This document shows positions 52,842-62,006 of a stretch of DNA of 64,000 nucleotides, one piece after another (position 1 is the first letter of the stretch; every line of letters begins with the position of its first letter). The translations under genes were made by a program, and so were the position numbers. The notes below the pieces were generated by a model. That model ran no database searches and had not been told where the DNA came from. It saw only the letters and a list, made by a program, of their open reading frames with translations. The DNA comes from Haloarcula rubra (lineage in GTDB: Archaea > Halobacteriota > Halobacteria > Halobacteriales > Haloarculaceae). Location of the stretch: positions 496,001 through 560,000 of the forward strand of contig NZ_RKLR01000001.1 in the NCBI RefSeq assembly GCF_019599465.1. Reading direction: 5' to 3'.

Positions 52842-53498
52842 ATGGGCTACGAGGCAGTCATCTTCGACAACGACGGCGTCCTGTTGACGCTGACGAGCAT
52901 GGACGCCCATCTCGACGGCACGCGCGAGGCGTTCGCGCGCGTCGGGGTCACCGACCCACACCCGGACCACGTCGAGGCGATGAGCATCGGCGTGACGGTG
53001 GACCGACTGGAGGCGGTCTGCGCCGAGTACGACCTCGACCCCGACGAGTTCTGGGTGGCGCGGGACGGCACCATCTCCGAGGTGCAACGCGCCGAGATGA
53101 CCGCCGGCGAGAAGCGCCCGTACGACGACGTCGACGCACTCGATAGCTTCGACTCGCCGCTGGGCGTCGTCTCCTCGAACCAGCGGGCGACGGTGGAGTT
53201 CGCGTTCGACCACTTCGGACTCGCCCCGCACTTCGAGACGGTCCACGCACGCGATCCGACGATACAGAGCCTCGAACGCAAGAAGCCGCGTCCGTACTAC
53301 GTCGAACAGGCGCTCGCCGACCTCGGCGTCTCGGACGCCCTGTTCGTCGGCGACAACGAGTCCGACGTGCGGGCCGCCCACGCCGCGGGCATCGACTCGG
53401 CGTTCATCCGCCGCCCGCACCGCGTCGACACCGACCTCTCGGTGACGCCCGACTACGAGGTGTGGGGGCTGGCGGACGTCGTGAGCATCGCAGAGTGA
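52842..53498 (+). CDS. HAD-superfamily hydrolase
   Basis: 218 residues. The nucleophile motif is FDNDGVLL (D9 nucleophile, D11 acid/base). Motif II is VVSSNQRATV, a Lys follows in KKPRPYYVEQAL and motif IV is FVGDNESDV. The cap domain is of type C1. It is probably a phosphatase of phosphoglycolate or sugar phosphate type; the substrate is unknown. Confidence 0.9.
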   Translation: MGYEAVIFDNDGVLLTLTSMDAHLDGTREAFARVGVTDPHPDHVEAMSIGVTVDRLEAVCAEYDLDPDEFWVARDGTISEVQRAEMTAGEKRPYDDVDALDSFDSPLGVVSSNQRATVEFAFDHFGLAPHFETVHARDPTIQSLERKKPRPYYVEQALADLGVSDALFVGDNESDVRAAHAAGIDSAFIRRPHRVDTDLSVTPDYEVWGLADVVSIAE

Positions 53499-53606
53499 GT
53501 TCCGGAGTGGTGGTCGAGAGGGTGGTAACCACCTGAGGACCATCGTGGTGTAGCTGACGTCGAGCCCGAAATCACACTTTCCAACGACAGGCACGGACGG
53601 GCGTGC

Positions 53607-56006
53607 ATGGAAAAGTCGGTCAGTGACTCCTCGGGTGAGCGGACCACCACAACCGAGACGTCACAGACACCACGCGCGTTTCTCGACTCACTCGTCACTC
53701 GGCTTCCCGAACCGGCCGTCGTCGTCGACACGGAGTTGCGAGTCCTCGCCGCGAACGAACACCTCTGTTCGCTGGTCGAGACGCCGGCCGAGACGCTCGT
53801 CGGTCGGTCGCTCCCGAACCTGTTCCCGGCGGCGACCCGCGGCCGTATCGAAGCCAACTGCGCCCAGACCGGGGCGTACGTCACGACCTGCTGCCAGACC
53901 GTCGAGGACGACCGCTGGGTCGACCTCGCGTTCGAGCGCCACGAGTCGGAGGGCGAGACGGTGTATCTCGGCATCGGCCACGACGTGACCGAGCGACAGG
54001 AGCGCGAGCGAACGCTCGAAGCGTACGAGCGCATCGTGGAGACCATCGAGGACGGCGTGTACACGCTCGACGACACCGCCACCATCCGGACGGTCAACGA
54101 CGCGATGGCGTCGATTACCGGCTACGACCGGGAGACGCTGGTGGGGGCCGACGCGTCGTTGCTCGCGGACGAGTCGACTATCGACCGGGCGGCGACGCTG
54201 AGCAAGCAACTCAGAGACGGGGAGTTAGACGTCGCGACCATGACGACGGAACTCCAGACGGCCGACGCAGGGACGGTCCCCGTCGAGACGCGGTTCTCGA
54301 CGCACAGCCTCGAAGACGACCACTACCGACAGGTAGGCGTCGTCAGGGACGTCTCCGACCGTCAGCAGTTCGCCCGCATGCTCGCGTCGCTCCACGACTC
54401 CACGCGGCAACTGCTCCGGGCCGAGACGAAAGACGAGGTGGCGACGGTCATCGCGGAGACGGCGGCGGACGTTCTGGACCTCTCTGGCGTGACCGTCTAC
54501 CTGTTCGACCGGTGCGAGAACCTCCTCCGACCGAGCGCCGTCGGCCCGGACGCGGCCGTCGACGAGACCGACCTGTCCGCCGTCGGCCCCGACGGCGGCC
54601 TCGTCTGGGACGTCTTCGTCGACGACGAGGGGGCGACGCTGGGGACGGGCGCCATCTACCGCTCGCTGACCGACCACGGGGTGTTCTACGCGCAGACGCC
54701 CAGCGACGGCCTCGACGAACGGACGCGCGAACTCGTGGACTTGCTCGCCAGCAGCGCCGAGGCCGCACTCGCCCGCGTCGACCGCGAGACGGCCCTGCGA
54801 GAGCGCGAGGAGGAGCGGCGCCAGCAGAACGAGGAACTCAGGCAGTTGAAGGAGGTCAACGCCATCATCCGACGGGTCGACCGCGTCCTCGTCGAGGCCG
54901 ACACCTGCGAGGCCATCGAACAGGCCGTCTGCGACGAACTCGCGGCCTCGAAGTGGTTCTCGTTCGTCTGGCTCGGTCGGTCGACGGAGGACGGCGTCGA
55001 CCCGCGTGCGTGGGCCGGTCGGTCGTCGAGCTATCTCGACGCGGTCAGCCAGTCGACCGCCGGCGACGACGGGCCGCCCGCGGTCCAGACGGCACAGTCG
55101 GGGACGACGACCCTCGTCCCGTGTATCACCGACGACCTGCGACGCGGCCACTGGCGGACCGAAGCCATCTCCCGAGACTTCCGCTCGGCCATCAGCGTCC
55201 CGCTGGCGTACGACGACTACCTCTACGGCGTGTTGACCGTCTACGCGGACCGGACAGAGCACTTCGGCGAGACGCTCGAGTCCGTGTTCGCCGAACTCGG
55301 GGAGAGCATCGCGAACGCGATGCGGGAGATAGAGTCCCGGCAACGGCGCCCGGGCGACGGCGTGGTCGAACTCGCCCTCTCGGTCCCGGGGTCGAAACCG
55401 TTCACCACGCAGGTGGCGCGACGCCTCGACCAGCGGATTACCTGCGAGGGCGTGGTCCCCGGCGAGGCCGACGCCACGAGGCTGTTCGTCCGCGTCCCGG
55501 ACGGGGAGCCAGCGACGGTCACGGAGGCGATAGCCGGGATACGGCAAGTCCAGTCGGTGTCGCCGGTCTCCGAAGACCTGTACGAAGTGGTCGTCGAGGG
55601 CGAGACGGTCGTTCGAGCGGTCACCGACCAGGGGGCCCGGCTCGGCGACCTCGAAGCGCGTCCCGACCGGGTCGACGTCGTCGTCCACCTCGCGGCCGGG
55701 GCGGACGTGCGGACGTTCGTCGAGCAACTGGAGAGCCGGTACGACGACGTGCAGTTGAACGCCCGGCGGGAGAAGACGACGCGCCAACCGAACCACGGCA
55801 GCGTCCGGGCCGTCCTCGAAGAGAGACTCACCGACAGACAACTGGAGGTGTTGCAGACGGCCTACCTCAGTGGCTTCTTCGACTGGCCCCGCGAGACGAC
55901 CGGCGAGGAAGTCGCGTCGATGCTGGACATCACCCAGCCGACGGTGAACCGTCACCTACGTGTCAGCGAGCGAAAACTGCTCGAACTGGTGTTAGAGGAC
56001 GGCTGA
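53607..56006 (+). CDS. PAS/GAF bacterioopsin activator (Bat)-family regulator
   Basis: 799 residues. Two PAS domains (about 20-130 and 140-255; DTELRVLAANEHLC and DGVYTLDDTATIRTVNDAMASI), two GAF domains (about 270-400 and 430-585), a Bat-type domain (about 590-740) and a C-terminal HTH_10 (LTDRQLEVLQTAYLSGFFDW...DITQPTVNRHL). No kinase core is present, so it is a one-component regulator. It is a clear paralogue of the protein at 27183-30671. The HalOD1 gene lies 104 bp downstream. Confidence 0.9.
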   Translation: MEKSVSDSSGERTTTTETSQTPRAFLDSLVTRLPEPAVVVDTELRVLAANEHLCSLVETPAETLVGRSLPNLFPAATRGRIEANCAQTGAYVTTCCQTVEDDRWVDLAFERHESEGETVYLGIGHDVTERQERERTLEAYERIVETIEDGVYTLDDTATIRTVNDAMASITGYDRETLVGADASLLADESTIDRAATLSKQLRDGELDVATMTTELQTADAGTVPVETRFSTHSLEDDHYRQVGVVRDVSDRQQFARMLASLHDSTRQLLRAETKDEVATVIAETAADVLDLSGVTVYLFDRCENLLRPSAVGPDAAVDETDLSAVGPDGGLVWDVFVDDEGATLGTGAIYRSLTDHGVFYAQTPSDGLDERTRELVDLLASSAEAALARVDRETALREREEERRQQNEELRQLKEVNAIIRRVDRVLVEADTCEAIEQAVCDELAASKWFSFVWLGRSTEDGVDPRAWAGRSSSYLDAVSQSTAGDDGPPAVQTAQSGTTTLVPCITDDLRRGHWRTEAISRDFRSAISVPLAYDDYLYGVLTVYADRTEHFGETLESVFAELGESIANAMREIESRQRRPGDGVVELALSVPGSKPFTTQVARRLDQRITCEGVVPGEADATRLFVRVPDGEPATVTEAIAGIRQVQSVSPVSEDLYEVVVEGETVVRAVTDQGARLGDLEARPDRVDVVVHLAAGADVRTFVEQLESRYDDVQLNARREKTTRQPNHGSVRAVLEERLTDRQLEVLQTAYLSGFFDWPRETTGEEVASMLDITQPTVNRHLRVSERKLLELVLEDG

Positions 56007-56109
56007 CCGGGTCGCTATCTGCATAGTGTCGCTCGAAGACGGTATCGTTCTGTATAGCCAGAATGCGTTTTTTGCAACGGAATGATTGACCGATAGCGGA
56101 GTGCAACCG

Positions 56110-56400
56110 ATGACAGGAACCCAACACGTGTACACTACCTCACCGTCCGAACCACTGAGTCAGACAATCGTCTTCGGTATCGCCGACGCGAAGGGTATCG
56201 ACCCGATGGACCTAGACGAGTGTCTCTACGACTGTATCGACCCCGAAGCGCTCGACGAGCTGTTCGACTCCTCGGACGGGAGCCTCGTCGCCACCTTCTC
56301 TTTCTCGATGTCCGGCTGCCGCGTCGAAGTCGAACGCGGACAGAAAGTCGTCGTGACCGAACAGCGAGACGAACAGGCCCGAGCAGAGATTACCGCGTAG
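56110..56400 (+). CDS. HalOD1 output domain protein
   Basis: 96 residues. PLSQTIVFGIADAKGIDPMDLDECLYDCIDPEALDELF and the C-terminal TFSFSMSGCRVEVERGQKVVV match the haloarchaeal HalOD1 domain, an output module found alone or attached to receiver domains. The ATG at 56110 is taken as the start; in-frame GTG 56101 and TTG 56086 are alternatives. Its position after the Bat-family gene suggests a signalling link. Confidence 0.88.
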   Translation: MTGTQHVYTTSPSEPLSQTIVFGIADAKGIDPMDLDECLYDCIDPEALDELFDSSDGSLVATFSFSMSGCRVEVERGQKVVVTEQRDEQARAEITA

Positions 56401-56449
56401 CCCGCCAGTCCCCGCTTTTCCGTATCCACTGCGTCGAGTGACGGTCCGC

Positions 56450-57994
56450 TCAGTCGTCGGCGACCAGCGTCTCGTCTTCGTCGGCCACCAGCCGGTCCAT
56501 CGCGTCGACCATCGCCCGCACGGAGGCCCGCGTGATGTCCGAGTCGCTGGCCGACACCACCACCGTGTCGTCCCCGCGAGACATCTCTATCTCGACGGTG
56601 ACCATCGCGTCGGTACCGCCGGTGATAGCGTCGACGTGGTAGTCTTCGAGCGTCGCGTCGGCGGTGTGGGACAGCGCCGCCTCGGCGGCGTTCATCGCGG
56701 CGTCGACGGGTCCGGACCCGACGGCGGCCTCCTTGCGTTCCTCGCCGTCGACGGAGAGCCGCACGCTCGCCGTCGGCGTGTCCGACCCGGAGACGGCGGT
56801 CAGACCGAGCAGTTCGACGCGGCGGTCCTGCGACTGGCCGGTCACCTCGTCGGCGATGGTCAGCAGATCGGCGTCGGTGACGCGCTTGCCCCGGTCGCCG
56901 ATCTCCTTGACGCGGGCGACGATGTCGGAGAGTTGGTCGTCGGTGACGTCCACGTCGTGTTCCTCAAGGGCGGCCTGCACACCGGCGCGGCCGGCGTGTT
57001 TGCCGAGTGCGAGACGACGCTCGCGGCCCACCTTCTCCGGTGGGTAGGGCTCGTACATCGCGTCGTCTTTCAGCGTGCCGTCGGTGTGGATGCCCGACTC
57101 GTGGGTGAAGGCGTTCTGCCCGACGACGGCCTTGTTCGGGGCCAGCGGGATGCCGGTCCGGTTTGCGATGAGGTCGGCGAGGTCGTACACCTTCGTCAGG
57201 TCCATCGTCTCGACGCCGTACCCGTGGTCGAGCGCGATAGCCACCTCCTCGAGGGCGACGTTACCGGCCCGTTCGCCGATGCCGTTGATGGTGCCGTGGA
57301 CGAGGTCCGCGCCGGCGGCGACGGAGACGAGCGCGTTCGTCACGGCGAGGCCGAGGTCGTCGTGGGTGTGCGTGCTGACCGGCCCCAGTTCCGAGAGGCG
57401 GGAGACACACTCGAGCGCGCGGTCGGGCGTCGCGTGGCCGACGGTGTCGGCCCAGCAGATGCGGTCGGCCCCGGCCTCGACGGCCGCGCCGAGCAGTTCT
57501 TCGAGGTAGTCGAGGTCCGCGCGGGAACCGTCCTCGCCGATGACCTCGACCCACAGGCCGTGGTCTTTCGCGTACTCGACGAGTTCGACGGTCGAGTCGA
57601 CGTTGTCTGCCTTCGAGGTGCCGACCTTGTCCTCGACGTGGCGGTCGCTGGCCGGGACGACGAGGTTGACGCCGTCGACCCCGCACTCTACCGCGAGGTC
57701 GATGTCGTTCCGGATGCCGCGACAGAAACTCGTCACCGTCGCGTCGAGGTCCAGTTCGGCGACCCGCGAGATGGTCTCGCGCTCGCCCGGCCCGGTGCAG
57801 GCGCTCCCGGCCTCGATGACGTCGATACGCGCGGCGTCGAGTTTGCGTGCGATGTCGGCCTTGTCGTCCGGCGTCAGCGAGACACCGGGGGCCTGTTCGC
57901 CGTCGCGCAGCGTGGTATCGAGAAACTGTACCTCACCGACCTCGTCGAGGGGACGCGTCGCTGGATGGTCCCCGAACAATGTGTGCTGACTCAC
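56450..57994 (-). CDS. (R)-citramalate synthase / 2-isopropylmalate synthase family
   Basis: 514 residues. Condenses acetyl-CoA with pyruvate (citramalate, isoleucine route) or 2-ketoisovalerate (leucine route). The HMGL-like TIM barrel has FLDTTLRDGEQAPGVSLT at the metal site, THTHDDLGLA with zinc-binding His, and NGIGERAGNVALEE; the LeuA allosteric dimer domain follows after about residue 385. The barrel resembles methanogen CimA closely. The start is GTG 57994, seven bases after GGAAGTGA; the longer GTG 58033 is possible. A 24-codon ORF precedes it. Confidence 0.93.
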   Translation of the reverse strand: MSQHTLFGDHPATRPLDEVGEVQFLDTTLRDGEQAPGVSLTPDDKADIARKLDAARIDVIEAGSACTGPGERETISRVAELDLDATVTSFCRGIRNDIDLAVECGVDGVNLVVPASDRHVEDKVGTSKADNVDSTVELVEYAKDHGLWVEVIGEDGSRADLDYLEELLGAAVEAGADRICWADTVGHATPDRALECVSRLSELGPVSTHTHDDLGLAVTNALVSVAAGADLVHGTINGIGERAGNVALEEVAIALDHGYGVETMDLTKVYDLADLIANRTGIPLAPNKAVVGQNAFTHESGIHTDGTLKDDAMYEPYPPEKVGRERRLALGKHAGRAGVQAALEEHDVDVTDDQLSDIVARVKEIGDRGKRVTDADLLTIADEVTGQSQDRRVELLGLTAVSGSDTPTASVRLSVDGEERKEAAVGSGPVDAAMNAAEAALSHTADATLEDYHVDAITGGTDAMVTVEIEMSRGDDTVVVSASDSDITRASVRAMVDAMDRLVADEDETLVADD

Positions 57995-58001
57995 AGAAGA
58001 T

Positions 58002-58009
58002 TCACTTCC
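58002..58009 (-). promoter_or_regulatory. Shine-Dalgarno-like GGAAGTGA before the citramalate synthase GTG
   Basis: One mismatch from the haloarchaeal anti-SD complement GGAGGTGA, with seven nucleotides to GTG 57994. It supports the shorter protein start and indicates initiation within a leadered mRNA. Confidence 0.55.
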
Positions 58010-58010
58010 G

Positions 58011-58085
58011 TCACTCTTGGGGGCGAATTTCACACCCAGCCGCCTCGCGGCGACTTCCTCTATCCTCCGTCGGGTGTTCCGACAT
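58011..58085 (-). CDS. Candidate 24-codon upstream ORF (leader peptide) of the citramalate synthase gene
   Basis: ATG at 58085 lies about 30 nt after a TATA-like box (58112-58118), exactly where a leaderless message would begin. The frame MSEHPTEDRGSRREAAG... closes with TGA 17 bases before the main GTG. It contains no Leu or Val codons and one Ile codon, so classical branched-chain attenuation is not obvious. It may work by translational coupling, or be chance, or a decayed N-terminus. Confidence 0.35.
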   Translation of the reverse strand: MSEHPTEDRGSRREAAGCEIRPQE

Positions 58086-58111
58086 GGTGTTAGCTACTCA
58101 CACGTTCATCC

Positions 58112-58118
58112 TTTAAAA
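58112..58118 (-). promoter_or_regulatory. TATA-like box upstream of the citramalate synthase leader
   Basis: Coding strand ttttaaa, the most AT-rich point of the gap, about 30 nt before ATG 58085. Predicted transcription start is near 58085-58088, giving a leader of about 90 nt before GTG 57994. Confidence 0.5.
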
Positions 58119-58155
58119 TCTGCCGGAAGGACGGCGTGGGCCGACGACACGTCCG

Positions 58156-58503
58156 TCACCCCTCCACGACGACCGTATCGCCCTCGCTGACGCCGTCGGC
58201 GGCCCCGGCGGGCAGTTCGAGAACGGTGTCGGCTCTGGCCCACCCGACGCCGTACCACGGCGAGACCGTCTCGACTGCCTGCACCTCGTCGTCGGCCAGC
58301 CACAGCACGTCCAGCGGGAACGGGACGAACAGCATGTGGATAGAGCGGGTGCCCACGTCGTCGAACGGAAAGACGAGCGCGTAGTCGTCGGGAATCGACC
58401 GCCGGAACATCAGCCCCCGGGCCTGTTCGAGCAGGGACTCGGCCCGGTCGACCTCGTGAGCGAGTGTCTGGGGGTGTCCGTCCGGGTCGTGGACGATGCG
58501 CAT
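58156..58503 (-). CDS. DUF192 family protein
   Basis: 115 residues. The pattern ARGLMFRRSIPDDYALVFPF, then RSIHMLFVPFPLDVLWLADDEV and WARADTVLELPAGAADG is diagnostic of DUF192, a small beta-barrel protein of unknown function, often secreted in bacteria but without a signal peptide here. It is divergent from the zinc-HNH-like gene, 87 bp away. Confidence 0.92.
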   Translation of the reverse strand: MRIVHDPDGHPQTLAHEVDRAESLLEQARGLMFRRSIPDDYALVFPFDDVGTRSIHMLFVPFPLDVLWLADDEVQAVETVSPWYGVGWARADTVLELPAGAADGVSEGDTVVVEG

Positions 58504-58590
58504 ACGCCGGCCGAGACGGCCACCGGGCAAAAGCGTTCCGTCGGTCGGCGGGGAGTCAGATTCAGGTGTCTCCGGGCCCCACCAGCGGGC

Positions 58591-59148
58591 ATGGAGAAGG
58601 CACCGGGCGGCACCAGCGTCGGCGTCGACGACCCCTACGACCACGTCGACCGGTGTGACTTCGTCACCGACGAGGGGAAGTGCCGCTGGGCGCGCGAACA
58701 CGGCCACCACGACCCGGCGTTCGCCGACGCCCGGAGCGCCGAGGCGTTCCGGTGTCCGGCGGCAGTGGGACCGGACGACGACCCGGCAGGTGCCGAGTGG
58801 GACTGGAGCGACTGCCCGCACTTCCGCTGTCGGAACCGGGACCGCGAGTGCATCCGCTGTGGCCTCGCAGAGCGCCGGATGGCCCACTCCGACGAACGGC
58901 CACTCCTCGAAGAGCACCACCTGTCGTACGACGAGACGCGAGACGGCGACGACGCCGACCTCGCCCACGAGATCACGGTGTACCTCTGCCGCTGGTGTCA
59001 CTCGAAGGTCCACGGGTCGTGGGCGCGAATCGACGACGACGTGAACCCGGACCCGGAGGCCATCGCGGAGAAGGAGGGGCGCCGCTCGAAGGAGCAGTCC
59101 GAGATGGGGTTCCAGTCGGCGGCCGAGCGGTACGACGACGGCGAGTGA
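58591..59148 (+). CDS. Zinc-finger HNH-like protein (DUF7097-like)
   Basis: 185 residues. A Cys/His-rich protein with CPHFRCRNRDRECIRCGL and, 25 residues later, EEHHLSY followed by VYLCRWCHSKVHGSW. The order CxxC-HH-CxxCH is that of HNH nuclease zinc folds, though a nuclease Asn/His cannot be assigned with confidence. I recall haloarchaeal homologues grouped as DUF7097. Start ATG 58591 (MEKAPGGTSVGVDDPYDH). Confidence 0.78.
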   Translation: MEKAPGGTSVGVDDPYDHVDRCDFVTDEGKCRWAREHGHHDPAFADARSAEAFRCPAAVGPDDDPAGAEWDWSDCPHFRCRNRDRECIRCGLAERRMAHSDERPLLEEHHLSYDETRDGDDADLAHEITVYLCRWCHSKVHGSWARIDDDVNPDPEAIAEKEGRRSKEQSEMGFQSAAERYDDGE

Positions 59149-59244
59149 CTGCGTGCCTGCCGGACAGCGGGGCGTTCAGCCGCCTGCCACGGTCCTGTGC
59201 TCGGACGTACCCCGTCCGAAGTTGCTGTGAGCCCCGTTTCAGGA

Positions 59245-59254
59245 GATATATACG
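59245..59254 (+). promoter_or_regulatory. TATA box for the GMP synthase subunit A gene
   Basis: gatatatacg, centred about 28 nt before the ATG at 59278; the clearest TATA box in the window. Confidence 0.65.
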
Positions 59255-59277
59255 CCCCGATGGCGTGACAGTATCCA

Positions 59278-59847
59278 ATGACTCACATCGTCGTCATCGA
59301 CAACCACGGTCAGTTCACCCATCTGGAGCAACGTGCGCTCCGGGACATGGGCGTCGACGTCGAACTGCTGGACAACGACACGCCGCCGGAGGACATCGAG
59401 GCGGACGGCGTCGTCCTCTCCGGTGGCCCGGACATGGACGACATCGGCAACTGCCCCGAGTACCTCGACCTCGACGTGCCGGTGCTGGGCATCTGTCTCG
59501 GCATGCAACTCATCGCGAAGGAACTCGGTGGCCGCGTCGGCAGTGGGGAGTACGGCGGCTACGCCGACGTCACCGTCGAGATTCTGGACGAGGAGGACCC
59601 CCTTATCGGCTCGCTGGCCCCGGAGACGCGCGTCTGGGCCAGTCACGCCGACGAAGTGAAGGCGGTCCCCGAGGGCTTCGAGTGCACCGCGACGTCGGAC
59701 GTCTGTGGCGTCGAGGCGATGAGCGACACCGACCGCAACCTCTTCGGCGTCCAGTGGCACCCCGAAGTCGCCCACACCGAGGAAGGTGAAGCCGTCTTCG
59801 AGAACTTCCTCGCGGTCTGTGACCGGCAATCCGCGCCCACGCAGTAA
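59278..59847 (+). CDS. guaAA: GMP synthase, glutamine amidotransferase subunit A
   Basis: 189 residues. The separate glutaminase subunit of archaeal two-subunit GMP synthase, supplying ammonia to convert XMP to GMP. Catalytic triad: Cys73 in GICLGMQ, His161 and Glu163 in QWHPEV. Begins IVVIDNHGQFTHLEQRALRD, typical of this family. The ATP-pyrophosphatase subunit GuaAb is not in the window. Confidence 0.96.
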   Translation: MTHIVVIDNHGQFTHLEQRALRDMGVDVELLDNDTPPEDIEADGVVLSGGPDMDDIGNCPEYLDLDVPVLGICLGMQLIAKELGGRVGSGEYGGYADVTVEILDEEDPLIGSLAPETRVWASHADEVKAVPEGFECTATSDVCGVEAMSDTDRNLFGVQWHPEVAHTEEGEAVFENFLAVCDRQSAPTQ

Positions 59848-59896
59848 CCGACAGCAAGCGACTGTTTTATGTGCCGACGCGGGGAGTGAGTAATAA

Positions 59897-61759
59897 ATGA
59901 CTGCGACACAGGGGAACCTCGCCAGTCTCTCCCGGTTCATCTTCCGGGCGCCGAACTGGTACGCGAGCCTCACGTTCGCCCTGTTCATCGCCGCGCTGAC
60001 CGGCGTGGCCGCGTTCGACTCGCGGTTCGTGCTGGACGACGCGTGGCAGGGAATCTTCTTCATCGGCTTTCCGACGGCCATCGCCGGCGCCGTCACGCCG
60101 TGGGTCGACCAGCGACTCGACGGCCAACTCACGCCCAACCGGGCCTCCCTGCTGGCGCTCATCTGCGAACTGATCACCATCGCGTTCCTGACGGCGGCGG
60201 GCGTCGTCGCCCTCGTCAGCCCACGGCTCGGCCAGAACTTCGTCTTCGACGTCCTGCTGGTCGCACTGGCCTCCATCTTCGCCTTCCGCCTGCTCATCCT
60301 GATGGCCGTCTCCCGCCACTCGCTGTTGAAGGCGGCCGTCCCCGCGAGCGTCCAGACCGTCGCCGCCGCCGGGTTGCTGGCCATCTACAGCGGCGCGACG
60401 GCGTTCATCCTCGACAACCCGACGCTCAGAGAGACGCTGGCCCGCGCCGAACAGGCCCCGCCGGAGATTCAGGGGTTCATCCCCGCCGACTTCGTCCTGC
60501 TGGGCGTCATCTGTGCCATCTACGCGCTGGCGGTGTGGCTCTTCCTCGTCGTCATCGACCAGCCGTGGCGCTCCTCGCTGGGCGTCTCGGCGCTGGACTT
60601 CCTCCGTGGGTTCATCGGCCACATCGCCGAGGGGTCGGACGAACTGGAGGCGTTCTTCGAGGACATCGGCGAGGAGGCCATCGTCCCCGTGACCGTCCTC
60701 TCGGTCCGGCGGCCCGACGGTGAGGAGAAGGCTCGGTTCGTCCTGCCGATGATACACCCCGGCCCGATGGGCGAGATAGGCGGCGGGAACCTCCCGAAAC
60801 GGGTCGCCGAGTCCGCCGACGGCCTCGCCTTCCCGCCCCACGCCACCGCCGGCCACGACTTCAACCTCGTCACCGAGCGGGAAGTCGACACGATTCTGGA
60901 GACCGCGGACCGGGCCTACGACGACATCGAGTACAGCACCGAGGCGACGGCCGGCCACCGCATCACCGAGGGCGAGGCGACGCTGACCGGACAGGCGTTC
61001 GGCGGCGACGCCTTCGTCGTCGCGACGTACGCGCCCGGATGTGCCGACGACGTCGACTACTCCGTCGGCCTCTCGGCCATGTCCGAGGCCCGGTCGGGCG
61101 ACATCGAGGACGTCCTGCTGGTCGACGCACACAACTCCAACGACGGACTGGAGGGCGACGACCTCGGCCACGTCGTCCCCGGGAGCCAGCGCTCCTTCGA
61201 CATGATTCACGGGACCGGGAAACTCGCCCGCCTCCTCACCGAGGCCGAGACGGGCGAGTTGCGCTGTGGCGTCGCGTGGGACGAGACGCCGTGGGAACCG
61301 GCGGATGGGATCGGTCCGCTGGGCATCCGCGTCTGTGTCTTCGAGGTGGACGGGCAGAAGACCGCCTACGCACTCGTCGACGGCAACAACATGGAACCCG
61401 GCCTCCGTGACCGCATCCTCGACGCCGTGGACGGGGTCGACACGCTGGAGGTGATGACCAGCGACACGCACATCGTCAACACCGTCGAGGCCGAGAATCA
61501 GGTCGGACAGGCCATCCCGGAGGCGGAGGTCGTCGCACTGGTCGCCGACCTCGTCGACCGCGCCGTCGCCGACCTCGAACCCGTCGAGGCCGGGATGGCC
61601 AGCGACACCGCCGAGGTGACGGTGTTCGGCAACGACCGCACCGAGACGCTGGCCTCGACGGCCAACGCGATGGTGTCGCTCGGCGGGGCGCTGGCGGCGG
61701 CGTTCATCCTCGTCGTGATGGCCATCAGCGTCCTCATCTTCCTCGTCGCCGGCGTGTGA
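59897..61759 (+). CDS. DUF2070 family membrane protein
   Basis: 620 residues. Six to seven N-terminal transmembrane helices (about 20-225), a large soluble domain (about 240-590) with the family motif MIHPGPMGEIGGGNLP, HDFNLVTEREVD and LVDAHNSND, and a final helix (GGALAAAFILVVMAISVLIFLVA). DUF2070 is widespread in archaea; the His/Asp-rich soluble domain suggests a metal-dependent hydrolase, but function is unknown. A ttttat box (59865-59870) lies about 30 nt before the ATG. Confidence 0.9.
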   Translation: MTATQGNLASLSRFIFRAPNWYASLTFALFIAALTGVAAFDSRFVLDDAWQGIFFIGFPTAIAGAVTPWVDQRLDGQLTPNRASLLALICELITIAFLTAAGVVALVSPRLGQNFVFDVLLVALASIFAFRLLILMAVSRHSLLKAAVPASVQTVAAAGLLAIYSGATAFILDNPTLRETLARAEQAPPEIQGFIPADFVLLGVICAIYALAVWLFLVVIDQPWRSSLGVSALDFLRGFIGHIAEGSDELEAFFEDIGEEAIVPVTVLSVRRPDGEEKARFVLPMIHPGPMGEIGGGNLPKRVAESADGLAFPPHATAGHDFNLVTEREVDTILETADRAYDDIEYSTEATAGHRITEGEATLTGQAFGGDAFVVATYAPGCADDVDYSVGLSAMSEARSGDIEDVLLVDAHNSNDGLEGDDLGHVVPGSQRSFDMIHGTGKLARLLTEAETGELRCGVAWDETPWEPADGIGPLGIRVCVFEVDGQKTAYALVDGNNMEPGLRDRILDAVDGVDTLEVMTSDTHIVNTVEAENQVGQAIPEAEVVALVADLVDRAVADLEPVEAGMASDTAEVTVFGNDRTETLASTANAMVSLGGALAAAFILVVMAISVLIFLVAGV

Positions 61760-61826
61760 AGCGGGGGTCCGCCGCCGAGCGGGGACCGCCGACTCGCGGT
61801 GCTCGTCGAGTAGCGTCGACAGAAAC

Positions 61827-61910
61827 GCCGAGGAGGAGATTTGAACTCCTGAGTCCGTGAGGACAGTTGCTCTCGAAGCAACCGCCTTGGCCAGGCTAGG
61901 CTACCTCGGC
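61827..61910 (-). tRNA. tRNA-Ser (anticodon CGA)
   Basis: 84 nt. The acceptor arms pair GCCGAGG with CCTCGGC, the anticodon stem is GTTGC/GCAAC with loop TTCGAGA giving anticodon CGA, and a long class II variable arm follows (GTCC/GGAC), as in tRNA-Ser. The T arm is GAGGA..-type with GTTCAAATC. The CCA end is not encoded. It reads UCG codons, which are very frequent here. Confidence 0.95.
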
Positions 61911-61936
61911 TCATGCTGTTGTACCGTGGTTTGCTC

Positions 61937-61942
61937 TTTAGG
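61937..61942 (-). promoter_or_regulatory. TATA-like box upstream of tRNA-Ser
   Basis: Coding strand cctaaa, centred about 29 nt before the tRNA 5' end. Confidence 0.5.
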
Positions 61943-62006
61943 CGTTTCGATTCGCCGGGAGGTGTGTTCTCGACACGCATATGCCGGACGCGTGACACGC
62001 ACGGGT

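Noticed and set aside
59867-61471. 534-codon minus-strand frame opposite DUF2070
   Set aside because: DUF2070 has clear helices and family motifs; the antisense frame is Gly/Asp/Arg/Gln-rich without domains.
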